From positions 25,510 through 89,509 of the forward strand of contig NZ_BJXV01000017.1 in NCBI RefSeq assembly GCF_007991175.1: DNA of 64,000 bases, read 5' to 3'. This DNA comes from Halovibrio variabilis (GTDB lineage: Bacteria > Pseudomonadota > Gammaproteobacteria > Pseudomonadales > Halomonadaceae). How positions within the stretch are numbered: the first letter of the stretch is position 1; every line of letters begins with the position of its first letter. Of the stretch, positions 17,307 to 26,100 are shown in pieces. Below the pieces are notes generated by a model. It was given only the letters and a program-made list of their open reading frames with translations, searched no databases and was not told the origin of the DNA. The position numbers were made by a program, and so were the translations under genes.

Positions 17307-18173
17307 ATGCTCGATTACAAACTGCTTCATGCCTTAGCAACCGTGATCGAATGTGGCGGTTTCGAACGCGCAGGCAACGTGCTGGGGCTTTCACAATCGG
17401 CGGTTTCCCAGCGTATTAAGGCGCTGGAAGTGCGTCTGGGTCAGCCGGTGCTCATTCGTCATCCTCACTTAGCCCCTACGCCGGCGGGCCAGCGGCTGTT
17501 AACGCATTACCAGCAAGTCCAGCTGTTAGAGCGCGATCTACGTGGTTCGCTACCCACCCTGGACGACCAGGCACCGCGCCTGCGCATTGCCATCAATGCG
17601 GATAGCCTGGTCACCTGGTGGGCCGATGCCGTGGCCGCTATTTGCCAGGAAGAGGGGTTGCTGCTGGACTTGGTGATCGAAGACCAGGATGTCGGCCTTA
17701 AGCGCTTGCGCGATGGCGATGTAGCCGCTTGCCTGTGCGCCGCGCCGCAGCCAATTGCTGGGGCACGCTGCGTTGCGCTGGGGGAAATGCGTTATCACCC
17801 CTTGGCAACACCCCGCTATGTAGAGCGCTATTTCCCACAAGGCCCGACGCCGGAAAGCTTTCAACGCGCCCCGGCCATCGTCTTCGGCCCCCACGATCAA
17901 CTCCAGCATCGCTTTCTTGCCCAGTGCGGCTACCACGGGCACTTTCCTTACCACCTCTGCCCCTCATCAGAAGGGTTTGTGCGCTTAGCCGCGGCGGGGA
18001 TCGGCTACGGCATGATGCCGCAACGCCAGGTCGGCGAATTAATGGCGAACGGCCAACTAGCGAGTATCGCCCCCGGCCATTTCTTGACCGTGCCGTTGTA
18101 TTGGCATTTTTGGCGGCATAGCGGCCAACTCATACAGCGGCTAACCGAAAGGCTTAGACGTCTAACCCTTTAG
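17307..18173 (+). CDS. argP: LysR-type regulator, ArgP family
   Basis: A 288-residue LysR-type regulator. The N-terminal helix-turn-helix DYKLLHALATVIECGGFERAGNVLGLSQSAVSQRIK closely follows E. coli ArgP, and so do RIAINADSLVTWW near residue 91 and SSEGFVRLAAAGIGYGMMP near 225. ArgP senses arginine/lysine and activates the exporter gene argO in enterobacteria. Here no LysE/ArgO gene follows; a broken 7TM gene does, so the target must lie elsewhere. The ATG at 17307 matches the ArgP N-terminus, although the ribosome site is weak. Confidence 0.85.
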   Translation: MLDYKLLHALATVIECGGFERAGNVLGLSQSAVSQRIKALEVRLGQPVLIRHPHLAPTPAGQRLLTHYQQVQLLERDLRGSLPTLDDQAPRLRIAINADSLVTWWADAVAAICQEEGLLLDLVIEDQDVGLKRLRDGDVAACLCAAPQPIAGARCVALGEMRYHPLATPRYVERYFPQGPTPESFQRAPAIVFGPHDQLQHRFLAQCGYHGHFPYHLCPSSEGFVRLAAAGIGYGMMPQRQVGELMANGQLASIAPGHFLTVPLYWHFWRHSGQLIQRLTERLRRLTL

Positions 18174-18185
18174 CACCATAATGCC

Positions 18186-18678
18186 TTGGGGCGGAGAAAA
18201 ACCGACTACACTCAAACTGTCTTCCTCTATTACGCTCTCTTTACGCTGGGTTTTACCGTCGCCATCCTGACCTTTAACGGCGCCGGCACGCTGATGTTTT
18301 GGAGTGCCCTGGGCGACAATACCTCTCGCCTTGTCGCTATCGGGTTTACCTTTGCGTCTACCATGGCCACTTTCTTTGACCAAAGCTTTCTTGACACCCA
18401 AACCTATGCCCCCCGCTGGCACCGCGTACTCAGCTATTTCCGTATTTATTGTCTTCTTGCGTTGATAGCGACCCTGGTACTGCCCAATCCAACCCGCCCT
18501 GCGGCTTATGGACGTCACTGGTTTTATGGCGGCGCTGTTAATGCTGGTTTGCGGCCTTTACGGTTGGTCGAAGCGGATACCCAGCGCCCGGCTCTTTGTC
18601 GTGGCGTGGTCGCTTTTCCTGGTCGGGGCTGGCGTGTTTGCGTTGCGTAAGAGGCCGATAGCCACATGTACGCCATAA
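18186..18678 (+). pseudogene. Remnant of a 7TM-DISM sensor membrane domain
   Basis: The first frame gives YTQTVFLYYALFTLGFTVAI, LVAIGFTFASTMATFFDQSF and YFRIYCLLALIATLVLPNP. The reading then moves to another frame at about 18500 and continues as LRLMDVTGFMAALLMLVCG and LFVVAWSLFLVGAGVFALR. This is the membrane part of the 7TMR-DISM family that usually carries an extracellular domain in front and a GGDEF or kinase domain behind. Both flanking domains are missing and one frameshift is present, so it is a dead fragment. Confidence 0.7.
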
Positions 18679-18732
18679 AGTCATGCCAAGTTGCCGCTTG
18701 CTACCGCTACGACTCGGCGAGCCCATAAGCCC

Positions 18733-19290
18733 TTAATCAAACAAACTCATACGCTTCATCACGTTGTCGTGCTTTATTTTCCAGTGGAACATAGCGCCAG
18801 CGACGTGCAGCACCACCAAGCCTAAAATGACCCATCCCAGGCGTCCATGCCACATAAAAAGTTGCTCGGAGAGCTGCTCACGCTTGCCGATCAAGCCGGG
18901 CAAATGCCAATGAAAAAACTCCACCGGAAACCCGCCGCTCGCTGTGGCAGCCCAGCCCAGTAAAGGCATCGCAATCAGCGCTAAATAGAGCAAGTGATGC
19001 ACGCTGGTACTGACAATTCGCTCGAACGCATTCAAGGGTGGCTCGTGATCGGGCACCACAAAAGCCCAGCGCGTCACAATACGCAGCGTCATTAACACCA
19101 GGATCGTTACGCCTAGCGTTTTATGACTGGTATACAGCAGATTAGTAAGCGTATTGCCCACCAACGCAACGCTTCGTTCATAGCCCAGAAAGCCTAGCGT
19201 TAAACCGCTCGCCAATGAGAGCAGCACGGCCCCCGCCACTAGCCAGTGAAGTACCCGATGCGGGTAGATATAGCGATCCAGTTCGTGCAT
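18733..19290 (-). CDS. Cytochrome b561 family protein
   Basis: A 185-residue inner-membrane di-haem b cytochrome of the bacterial CybB/YodB type, with four predicted membrane helices. Likely haem-ligand histidines are in RVLHWLVAG (helix 1), YTSHKTLGV (helix 2) and MWHGRLGWVILGLVVLHVAGAMFHW (helix 4). AGGAG lies six bases before ATG 19290. Members oxidise ubiquinol, and CybB acts as a superoxide:quinone oxidoreductase in E. coli. The exact electron partner here is not evident, and the neighbours offer no operon link. Confidence 0.88.
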   Translation of the reverse strand: MHELDRYIYPHRVLHWLVAGAVLLSLASGLTLGFLGYERSVALVGNTLTNLLYTSHKTLGVTILVLMTLRIVTRWAFVVPDHEPPLNAFERIVSTSVHHLLYLALIAMPLLGWAATASGGFPVEFFHWHLPGLIGKREQLSEQLFMWHGRLGWVILGLVVLHVAGAMFHWKIKHDNVMKRMSLFD

Positions 19291-19404
19291 GCAGTGCTCC
19301 TAGCAACCATTCATTTGCCTTCATTCTAGTCAGTAACGCTACCTTGTGCTGCTTAAAGCATCGCCCTCGGCGTTACGGCTCTCCTTGCAAGGCATAAATC
19401 TACT

Positions 19405-20277
19405 CTATAGCGCTTCGGTTGGCGCCGCTAGCTGCTCGCGGATTAACTCGCCCAAACGCCGCGCTGGCTCGGAAGGGCGGTGCGGCGCCCGGTGCAGCGC
19501 CAGCTCAATCATCGGCAGCGCCGGCAGGCCGCTACTCTCATCCAGCGGTCTCAGCGCGGGCGTCAACATACTGCGGGTGACCACCACGATAGCCAGCCCA
19601 GCGGTCACAAGCGGCGCCAAACCCGTCATCGACTGGCTGGTGTAAGCAACGCGCCAGTTGCGCCCAGCGGCTTGCAGCGCCTGCTCGGCCACCTCACGGA
19701 AAACGTCTGCCCCCGGTGAGTAAAGCGCCAGCGGCAGCGGGTCGCTGAGCAACGGTTGCCGGTCGACACCCACTGCCCATACCAAGGGTTCTCGACGAAT
19801 CACATCGCCCCCTGGCGAGTTGCGTTGCCGGGTTACCAGGGCCAGGTCCAGCTCTTTGGCTTTGACTTGTTCAACCAAGTGCACGCTGGTACCGCAGATC
19901 ACTTTTAACCCAACCGCCGGATAAAGTTGGTGAAAATAAGCAAACACCGAGGGCAATAGCGAGGCGTAATCTTCGGGGATACCTAAGGTGAGATCCCCGG
20001 TAACCTGGCGCGCCTGCATATCGCTCCAGGCGTCGTCGTTAAGCGCTAATAAGCGCCGTGCATGGACCAGTAAACGACCGCCTTCCGAGGTAAAGCGTAT
20101 TCGCCGCCCTTCCCGTTCGTGCAGCGTAAGCGCTAGCTGCGTCTCCAACCGCTGCAATTGCATACTCACCGTGGACTGGGTATACGCCAAGCGTTTAGCC
20201 GCTGCCGTCACACTGCCGGTGTCGGCAATCGCTACCAGCGTCCGCAATAGGGTGAGGTCCAATGTGGGTGCGCGCAT
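19405..20277 (-). CDS. LysR-type regulator (divergent from the EamA transporter)
   Basis: A 290-residue LysR-type regulator. The N-terminal winged helix is LTLLRTLVAIADTGSVTAAAKRLAYTQSTVSMQLQRLE, most like the LrhA/HexA subgroup; the effector domain starts near residue 90 (LTLGIPEDYASLLPSVF). ATG 20277 is chosen because AAGGA lies seven bases upstream; the frame extends to 20301. It is divergently transcribed from the EamA gene with 115 bases between them, so it probably controls that transporter and itself. The inducing ligand is unknown. Confidence 0.88.
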   Translation of the reverse strand: MRAPTLDLTLLRTLVAIADTGSVTAAAKRLAYTQSTVSMQLQRLETQLALTLHEREGRRIRFTSEGGRLLVHARRLLALNDDAWSDMQARQVTGDLTLGIPEDYASLLPSVFAYFHQLYPAVGLKVICGTSVHLVEQVKAKELDLALVTRQRNSPGGDVIRREPLVWAVGVDRQPLLSDPLPLALYSPGADVFREVAEQALQAAGRNWRVAYTSQSMTGLAPLVTAGLAIVVVTRSMLTPALRPLDESSGLPALPMIELALHRAPHRPSEPARRLGELIREQLAAPTEAL

Positions 20278-20325
20278 ATATCGGTCCTTATTTATCAACA
20301 TCCTTGATAATAACGATCAAGAAAG

Positions 20326-20347
20326 ATCGATATTGTGATGTATCGAT
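20326..20347. promoter_or_regulatory. Inverted repeat, possible LysR operator
   Basis: ATCGATA and TATCGAT form a perfect 7-base inverted repeat with an 8-base spacer, in the short gap between the divergent LysR and EamA genes. Dyads of this spacing are usual for LysR-type binding sites. Confidence 0.5.
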
Positions 20348-20392
20348 AATGAGTATGCTGCTCGGCACATGCACTAATCAAGGAGATCGCAC

Positions 20393-21271
20393 ATGCATCC
20401 CGTTCACTCCCCCGTCATATTTCCACGTTGGTACAGTGTTGGCGCGGCGTTAGTGGCCGTGATGCTGTGGAGTGCGGCACCGCTGCTGGCGGAATTTGCT
20501 AAAGCGACTCCGCCCCTGCAGTTAACCGCCGTTACGCTATTAGCCGGCGCATTAGCGACGCTGCCGTTAAGCCGCCGCGCCAATGTAGCCGCCTGCGGTG
20601 CGGGCTGGCAGCTCAGTGTCTGGGTGGGTATTCCACTGCTGATTTTTGGCGCCGTCAGCACTTACTTTATTGGCATGCGCTTAGCCCCCGCCGCTGAAGC
20701 AGCGCTGATTACCTATACGTGGCCGGTGCTGTTTGTGCTACTTAGCCAGTGGAGTCGTTTTGGCCGTTTGCGTCTTGCGGGTATTTTAGGCGCCTTGATC
20801 GCGTTTTCAGGCGCGGCACTCCTACTAGTGCCGCAAGCCATCAGCGGCGGCCTGGGTGGTGCCACGACGGGCTATGCACTGGCACTTTTAGCTGCCTGCT
20901 GCTGGGCTACTTACTCCTGGCTGGGCCAGGCAGCACCGGTGGCGCTGACACCGTTACTGCCTCGGCTACTGCTTATCGCTTGCGCTATCGCCGTGGCCGC
21001 CAGTCTGTTCCTGGAAGGCCGCCTTGCCTTGCCTAGTGGTGAAGCGTTATTAGCGGGAATCGCGCTGGGACTAGGCCCTTATGGGGTAGCCATGGTCGCT
21101 TGGGATAAAGCGCTGCGCTGGGGGCACGCCAGCCTAGTGGGCAGCCTCGCCTACGGCGTCCCCATCCTAGCGGCCCTGCTGCTGGTGCTTGCGGGCATGA
21201 GCGTACTCGATTGGCATTTACCCGTTGCCGCTGTGCTGGTGGTAGTGGGTTGCCTCAAAGCGGGCCGCTAA
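20393..21271 (+). CDS. EamA/DMT-family transporter
   Basis: A 292-residue inner-membrane protein with about ten hydrophobic helices in two EamA repeats (first around VAVMLWSAAPLLAEFAKATPPLQLTA, second around LLAACCWATYSWLGQAAPV). Such drug/metabolite transporters often export amino acids or small metabolites; the substrate is unknown. AAGGAG lies seven bases before ATG 20393. It is paired with the divergent LysR gene, which probably regulates it. Confidence 0.87.
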   Translation: MHPVHSPVIFPRWYSVGAALVAVMLWSAAPLLAEFAKATPPLQLTAVTLLAGALATLPLSRRANVAACGAGWQLSVWVGIPLLIFGAVSTYFIGMRLAPAAEAALITYTWPVLFVLLSQWSRFGRLRLAGILGALIAFSGAALLLVPQAISGGLGGATTGYALALLAACCWATYSWLGQAAPVALTPLLPRLLLIACAIAVAASLFLEGRLALPSGEALLAGIALGLGPYGVAMVAWDKALRWGHASLVGSLAYGVPILAALLLVLAGMSVLDWHLPVAAVLVVVGCLKAGR

Positions 21272-21632
21272 TCAGCCTGAAAACTGACTGCCTCAAACTA
21301 GCTGCCTTGAACATGCCCTTAACCAGTCGTGATAATAAATTCAATTAATCAAGCCGAACCGATTTTAAGACGCTGATGCCTTTCAAGTTAGCGTTTGATG
21401 AAAAAGAATGCTTTTCACACTGCTGTTTATTGACGCCACTCATACGTGCCTGGATAAGTGGCTGAAACGTAAGGGCACTTAGTCGGAGAGCAAAATTCTT
21501 AATTCTGACCCTATTTGCGCCGATCTTCTCAAAGCTTGCTGACTGCAAACAACAGCGTTACTATCGTTGGGCCTATTAGGCACCTCATCGAAGAAGGCGG
21601 AATTCGCAATACTCAACACTGAGGTAACTCCC
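21272..21632. other. Intergenic stretch
   Basis: AT-rich in its first half, and no coding frame with a ribosome site or recognisable family. No strong hairpin or repeat is seen. It presumably carries the promoter of the RlpA-like gene. Confidence 0.4.
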
Positions 21633-22016
21633 ATGGGAGCCCACAATCGACTACTCCGAACGATTTGCTTGGCAGCAGTGGTAATCAGCAGCGCTGCCAA
21701 TAGTGCGTTGGCACACGATACGTCAACAACACAGGAAGGCGTTGCCTCCTTTTACAGTGATCGCTTCCAAGGCCAAACCACTGCAAGCGGCGAACCTTTT
21801 GACCAGCAGGCGCTGACTGCTGCTCATCCGAGCCTGCCTTTTGGCACCAAAGTACTGGTCACGCGGGAAGATACCGGCCAAGAGGTAGAGGTTCTTATCA
21901 ATGACCGCGGCCCCTTCGTACAAGGGCGCATTATTGATTTATCCAAACGCGCGGCAGTCAAGCTTGGCATGCTCCGCCGCGGTACGGCACCGGTTATGGT
22001 AACGCTACTGGATTAA
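21633..22016 (+). CDS. RlpA-like double-psi beta-barrel protein
   Basis: A 127-residue exported protein: signal peptide about 1-27 (ending SALAHD), then one double-psi beta-barrel domain with [35 protein letters not shown] and [20 protein letters not shown]. These are the catalytic Asp and surrounding motifs of septal lytic transglycosylase RlpA. It lacks the C-terminal SPOR domain and lipobox of classical RlpA, so it is a short soluble periplasmic relative that may cut glycan strands lacking stem peptides. GAGGT precedes ATG 21633; the frame is open to 21567 without a signal-like start. A strong terminator follows. Confidence 0.83.
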   Translation: MGAHNRLLRTICLAAVVISSAANSALAHDTSTTQEGVASFYSDRFQGQTTASGEPFDQQALTAAHPSLPFGTKVLVTREDTGQEVEVLINDRGPFVQGRIIDLSKRAAVKLGMLRRGTAPVMVTLLD

Positions 22017-22095
22017 TGGATAACACACTCTTGGTTGGTGTGTGATACCCCTTAGCCTCAGCAGTACGGTAATTAAGTCAACGCTGTAACAATGC

Positions 22096-22130
22096 AAAAT
22101 AGGGCGGCCAGCCATGGCGCGCCCTATTTT
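22096..22130 (+). terminator. Intrinsic terminator after the RlpA-like gene
   Basis: AAAATAGGGCG pairs perfectly with CGCCCTATTTT (11 bp, 13-base loop), followed by three further T. Confidence 0.85.
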
Positions 22131-22228
22131 TTTGTCTGCTTTTTACGCGTGCATTGGCGAACTTGCAAGCAGGCTAATAGTCTTTATGCTGCACTAAGCT
22201 CAATACGCTACGCATTCAGGAGGCACTA

Positions 22229-23233
22229 ATGCAAACACGCTTTTATACGCTCACCGATTACCCCAAGGGCTTGCCTAAGCGCGACCTGTTTAAGCTAACA
22301 ACGCAAACCCTGCCCGAACTGGCCGAAGGCGAAGTGCGTATTCGTAACCGATGGCTTTCTGTTGATCCTTACATGCGTGGCCGTATGAGCGGCATTCGCA
22401 CCTATGTGGAGCCGTTTGAAATCGGCAAGCCCATGGAAGGCGGGGCCATTGGTGAAGTCATTGCGTCACGCGATGCGCGCTTAAAAGAGGGTGACATCGT
22501 TAATCATATGGGTGGCTGGCGCGATATCGCCCAACTGCCTGCAGAAGGCGTCACGCCACTGCCCGACATTGACGTTCCCGAGCAGGCCTACCTAGGCGTA
22601 TTGGGAATGCCCGGCATGACCGCTTGGACCGGCCTCAACGTCATTGCCGAATGCAAGCCAGGCGATAACGTTTTAGTCAGTGCCGCCAGCGGCGCGGTAG
22701 GCTCTCTCGCCGTTCAACTGGCCCGCGCAAAAGGCTGCCACGTCGTAGGCATTGCAGGCGCTGCGCATAAACTCGCCTGGCTAGAATCGCTTGGTGTAGA
22801 ACCCGTGAGCTACCGCAATAGAGATGCTGATGAGCTTGGCGACGCTATTCACCTGGCCAGCCCTAATGGCATTGATGTGTATTTTGAAAACGTTGGCGGC
22901 GACTGCCTGGAGGCGGCGCTCAGTCAGTTGAATGAAGGCGCGCGCATAGCGGTATGCGGCATGATCGACAGCTACAATGCTGAGCAACCAACGCCTGGGC
23001 CTCGCAACCTGGTTCAGTTGGTAATGCGCAAAGCCAAAATGCAGGGCTTTATCGTCACCGACCACTGGGACCACTACCCTGAGTTTCTGAAGGAGGTGGC
23101 CCCCCAAGTAGCCGAGGGCAAGCTCACCTATAAAGAGACGGTTAAAGAAGGCCTGGAAAGCACCCCTGACGCCTTCCTGGCGCTGTTTGAAGGCGGCAAT
23201 ATCGGCAAAATGCTGGTCAAGCTATCTCCTTAA
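22229..23233 (+). CDS. curA: NADPH-dependent enal/curcumin reductase-type oxidoreductase
   Basis: A 334-residue zinc-independent medium-chain reductase of the CurA / leukotriene B4 dehydrogenase type. Marks are WLSVDPYMRGRMSGIRTYVEPFEIG near 48, YLGVLGMPGMTAWTGL near 122, the NADP site VSAASGAVGSLAVQLARAKGC near 152-172, and DVYFENVGGDCLEAAL. It would reduce the double bond of alpha,beta-unsaturated ketones and aldehydes. AGGAGG lies just before ATG 22229. It is a single-gene unit between two hairpin-rich gaps. Confidence 0.88.
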   Translation: MQTRFYTLTDYPKGLPKRDLFKLTTQTLPELAEGEVRIRNRWLSVDPYMRGRMSGIRTYVEPFEIGKPMEGGAIGEVIASRDARLKEGDIVNHMGGWRDIAQLPAEGVTPLPDIDVPEQAYLGVLGMPGMTAWTGLNVIAECKPGDNVLVSAASGAVGSLAVQLARAKGCHVVGIAGAAHKLAWLESLGVEPVSYRNRDADELGDAIHLASPNGIDVYFENVGGDCLEAALSQLNEGARIAVCGMIDSYNAEQPTPGPRNLVQLVMRKAKMQGFIVTDHWDHYPEFLKEVAPQVAEGKLTYKETVKEGLESTPDAFLALFEGGNIGKMLVKLSP

Positions 23234-23274
23234 AACACTTTCTTAAAAACATTGCCTTAAAACATTGCCTTAAA
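23229..23274 (+). repeat. Short degenerate tandem repeat at the 3' end of the reductase gene
   Basis: Three to four units of roughly (C)CTTAAAAACATTG in a row. The first unit contains the stop codon of the reductase gene. It looks like replication slippage. Confidence 0.6.
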
Positions 23275-23277
23275 AAT

Positions 23278-23350
23278 GTCGCCTTCCAATAAGGCGACTG
23301 AATCTCCCCCCTGCTACTTCCTGCCGCGGCGATAAAAGCGTCGCGGCAGG
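23278..23350. terminator. Two consecutive hairpins after the reductase gene
   Basis: GTCGCCTT/AAGGCGAC (23278-23298) and CCTGCCGCGGCG/CGTCGCGGCAGG (23320-23350, one mismatch). Neither has a T run directly after it, so they may stabilise the mRNA end rather than terminate. Confidence 0.5.
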
Positions 23351-23398
23351 ATACCCGCCTAATAAAAAAGCATTAAATCGTTAGACCAATGGCGAATT

Positions 23399-23417
23399 GA
23401 TAATTAAAATCATTGAC
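23399..23417 (+). promoter_or_regulatory. Possible Fur box upstream of the glucose dehydrogenase gene
   Basis: I count 15 of 19 matches to the Fur consensus, the best match noticed in the window (GATAAT, then AATCATT). It lies 113 bases before the ATG and overlaps a TTGACA at 23413-23418 that could be a -35 element. A perfect 11-base-pair hairpin (CTAACCCATCG, 23432-23460) follows in the leader. Confidence 0.5.
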
Positions 23418-23431
23418 AATCAGGGTGTGCT

Positions 23432-23460
23432 CTAACCCATCGGCGCTGTCGATGGGTTAG
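23432..23460 (+). promoter_or_regulatory. Perfect hairpin in the glucose dehydrogenase leader
   Basis: CTAACCCATCG pairs exactly with CGATGGGTTAG around a 7-base loop, 70 bases before the start codon. There is no T run. It could be an operator dyad or an mRNA stabiliser. Confidence 0.45.
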
Positions 23461-23529
23461 CGCGCGTCGTGGGTTCGGCGCCTAGCCACTGGGCTTAAGC
23501 GCAGCAACACATCAATCAAGGAACATCTC

Positions 23530-26073
23530 ATGGAAGGAAGTACGCGCAATCACCGCAAATGGCCGCCCGTCATTGCGGGCATGCTGCTATTTGTTGCGGG
23601 CCTGGCACTGGCCGTGGGTGGCGGTAAGCTAATCAGCCTGGGCGGCAGCGCCTACTACGTAATCGCCGGACTTAGCATTATTGCCTGCGGCCTTTTACTC
23701 GCTATGCGCCGTGGCGCCGCGCTATGGCTCTACGCGCTGACACTTTTCGCAACGCTTGCATGGGCGCTTTGGGAAGTCGGCCTGGACTGGTGGCAGTTAG
23801 TCCCCCGCGTTGCCATCCTCAGTTTAATCGGCATTCTGCTGCTATTGCCCTGGTGGCGTAAACCGCTGCGCTCAAAGGGTGGCAGCCTGGCGCTAGTGGG
23901 TAGCATTGCGGCCACTGTTATCGTCGCCATTGCCAGCCAATTTAACGACCCCGGCAGCATCGAAGGGTCGCTGGCAAATGACCGCCAAGCTACAGCCGAT
24001 AGCGTTAATCCTGCTCAAGCGGCGGGCGATGACTGGCCTTCCTATGGCGGGACTAACGCGGGCACCCATTACTCCTCGCTTGCGCAGATCACGCCCGACA
24101 ACATCGGCGAGCTTGAAGAAGTCTGGCGCATTCAAACCGGTGACGAAGCGGGCCCTAATGCGCCCCCGGAGATCACCAATCAGAATACGCCGTTAAAAGT
24201 GAACGACAGTCTGTATATCTGTACGTCCCATAGCCGGGCGATGGCGCTTTCCCCGGAAACCGGTGAAACCCTGTGGTCGTTTGACCCCGAGATCAGCACC
24301 ATGGGCGCTGATGACTTCTCCGGTTGGGCGCACATGACCTGCCGCGGCCTCGCTTACTACGACGCTGCCAGCTATGTCGCAACTAACGATGTCGCAACTA
24401 ACGATGATGCCAGCGATAGCACCTCTTTTGACGTTTTCGATAACAGCGATATTTTCAGTCTGGACCTCTCCTTCTTGTCACTGCTGTTTGGTGTTGAAGA
24501 AAATGTTGAAGAAAATGTTGAAGAAAATAGCAATACACAGCCCATGCTCAGCGAAACCGATGTCATGTGCCCGCGCAGGCTTTATCTGCCCACCGCGGAT
24601 GCGCGCCTGATTGCGCTGAATGCCGACACGGGCGAGCGGTGCGCAAACTTTGGCAACAATGGCGAAATCGATCTCACTAACAATATTGGCGAGTTCTCAC
24701 CGGGCGGTTACTACTCCACGTCGCCCGCCACTGTGACTGAAAACCTGATTATTCTGGGTGGCCATGTCACCGACAACAGCTCCATCGACGAACCTTCCGG
24801 CGTTATCCGTGCCTTTGATGTGCATACCGGCGAGCTGGTATGGAACTGGGACAGCGGCAACCCCGATAGCACCGAGCCGCTGCCAGAAGGCGAAACCTAC
24901 ACGCGTAACTCTCCCAACGTGTGGGCGCCAATCAGCGTTGATGAAGAGCTAGGTCTCGTTTATCTGCCGATGGGTAACGCCACGCCTGACCAGTATGGCG
25001 CCGACCGCACCGCAAACGACGAAACTTACAGCGCGGGCTTAGTGGCACTTAACGTCAATGACGGCCAGGTGGCATGGGTTTATCAGTTTGTACACCACGA
25101 CCTGTGGGATATGGACACACCGGCACAACCGGTGCTCATTGACCTAGCCACCGATAACGGCCCCCAGCCTGCGGTTATTCAGCCAACCAAACAGGGCAGC
25201 CTGTACGTGCTGAACCGTGAAACCGGCGAACCGATTGTGCCTATCGAAGAAGTGCCCGTGCCACAGGGTGCGGTAGAAGGCGACTGGACCGCCGAGACGC
25301 AGCCGCGTTCAGCACTTAACCTGCTGCCACCGCCGCTCACCGAGCGCGACATGTGGGGCGCCTCACCGTTTGACCAGATGATGTGCCGCATTCAGTTCAA
25401 CTCCTTGCGCTACGAAGGCCAGTACACGCCGCCGTCGCTGGAAGGCAGTATTGTCTATCCTGGCAACGTTGGTGTGATGAACTGGGGCGGCGTCGCCGTT
25501 GACCCTGAGCGTCAAGCACTATTTACCGGTGCCAAGTATCTGGCGTTCGTGTCGACGTTAGTGCCCCGCGATCAAGTCACAGAAGGCCAGGGCTCGGCGA
25601 GCGAACAGGGCCTACAAGCCAATGCGGGCGCGCCCTATGCCGTTGAACTGGGCCCGCTGCTCTCGGTACTCGGCCTGCCCTGCCAGGCGCCCTCCTGGGG
25701 CGATGTGGCGGGCATTGACCTGCAAAGTAACGAGGTGGTCTGGAGACACCCTAATGGCACCACACGGGACAGCATGCCGTTTGATCTGCCGATAGGTTTG
25801 AACGTCGGCGTTCCGGCGCTCGGCGGCCCGCTGACGACTGCCGGCGGCGTTTCGTTCTTGAGCGGCACGCTGGACCAGTATCTGCGCGGTTACAACATCA
25901 CCACCGGCGAAGAGCTGTATAAAACTCGCCTACCGGCAGGCGGCCAAGCGACGCCGATGACGTATACCGGTGAAGATGGTCGTCAGTATGTGGTCGTCAC
26001 GGCCGGTGGTCACGGCACCTTCGGCACCAAGATGGGCGATTACGTGATTGGCTACGCGCTACCGGAGGATTAA
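23530..26073 (+). CDS. gcd: Membrane-bound PQQ-dependent glucose dehydrogenase
   Basis: An 847-residue quinoprotein that oxidises glucose to gluconolactone in the periplasm and feeds electrons to ubiquinone. Five N-terminal membrane helices (about 1-145) precede the eight-bladed propeller, which starts at DWPSYGGTNAGTHYSSL. CRRLYLPTADARLIALNADTGERC-type sequence and IQPTKQGSLYVLNRETGEPI (the Lys that contacts PQQ) match E. coli Gcd. Between GLAYYDAA and MLSETDVMCPRR there is an extra acidic stretch of about 55 residues built partly from short tandem DNA repeats (24376-24405 and 24493-24528), unusual for the family. ATG 23530 follows AAGGAA. The convergent downstream gene is a PqqU-like receptor, so the cofactor may be imported; no PQQ synthesis genes are in the window. 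Confidence 0.92.
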   Translation: MEGSTRNHRKWPPVIAGMLLFVAGLALAVGGGKLISLGGSAYYVIAGLSIIACGLLLAMRRGAALWLYALTLFATLAWALWEVGLDWWQLVPRVAILSLIGILLLLPWWRKPLRSKGGSLALVGSIAATVIVAIASQFNDPGSIEGSLANDRQATADSVNPAQAAGDDWPSYGGTNAGTHYSSLAQITPDNIGELEEVWRIQTGDEAGPNAPPEITNQNTPLKVNDSLYICTSHSRAMALSPETGETLWSFDPEISTMGADDFSGWAHMTCRGLAYYDAASYVATNDVATNDDASDSTSFDVFDNSDIFSLDLSFLSLLFGVEENVEENVEENSNTQPMLSETDVMCPRRLYLPTADARLIALNADTGERCANFGNNGEIDLTNNIGEFSPGGYYSTSPATVTENLIILGGHVTDNSSIDEPSGVIRAFDVHTGELVWNWDSGNPDSTEPLPEGETYTRNSPNVWAPISVDEELGLVYLPMGNATPDQYGADRTANDETYSAGLVALNVNDGQVAWVYQFVHHDLWDMDTPAQPVLIDLATDNGPQPAVIQPTKQGSLYVLNRETGEPIVPIEEVPVPQGAVEGDWTAETQPRSALNLLPPPLTERDMWGASPFDQMMCRIQFNSLRYEGQYTPPSLEGSIVYPGNVGVMNWGGVAVDPERQALFTGAKYLAFVSTLVPRDQVTEGQGSASEQGLQANAGAPYAVELGPLLSVLGLPCQAPSWGDVAGIDLQSNEVVWRHPNGTTRDSMPFDLPIGLNVGVPALGGPLTTAGGVSFLSGTLDQYLRGYNITTGEELYKTRLPAGGQATPMTYTGEDGRQYVVVTAGGHGTFGTKMGDYVIGYALPED
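24376..24405 (+). repeat. 15-bp tandem repeat (x2) inside gcd
   Basis: GTCGCAACTAACGAT occurs twice in a row, in frame, encoding VATND VATND. It belongs to the extra acidic insertion of the glucose dehydrogenase. Confidence 0.9.
24493..24528 (+). repeat. 12-bp tandem repeat (x3) inside gcd
   Basis: GTTGAAGAAAAT occurs three times perfectly, in frame, encoding VEEN three times. Copy-number change would keep the frame, so length may vary between strains. Confidence 0.9.
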
Positions 26074-26100
26074 TAGCGCCAGCACACCACTAGCGTAACG

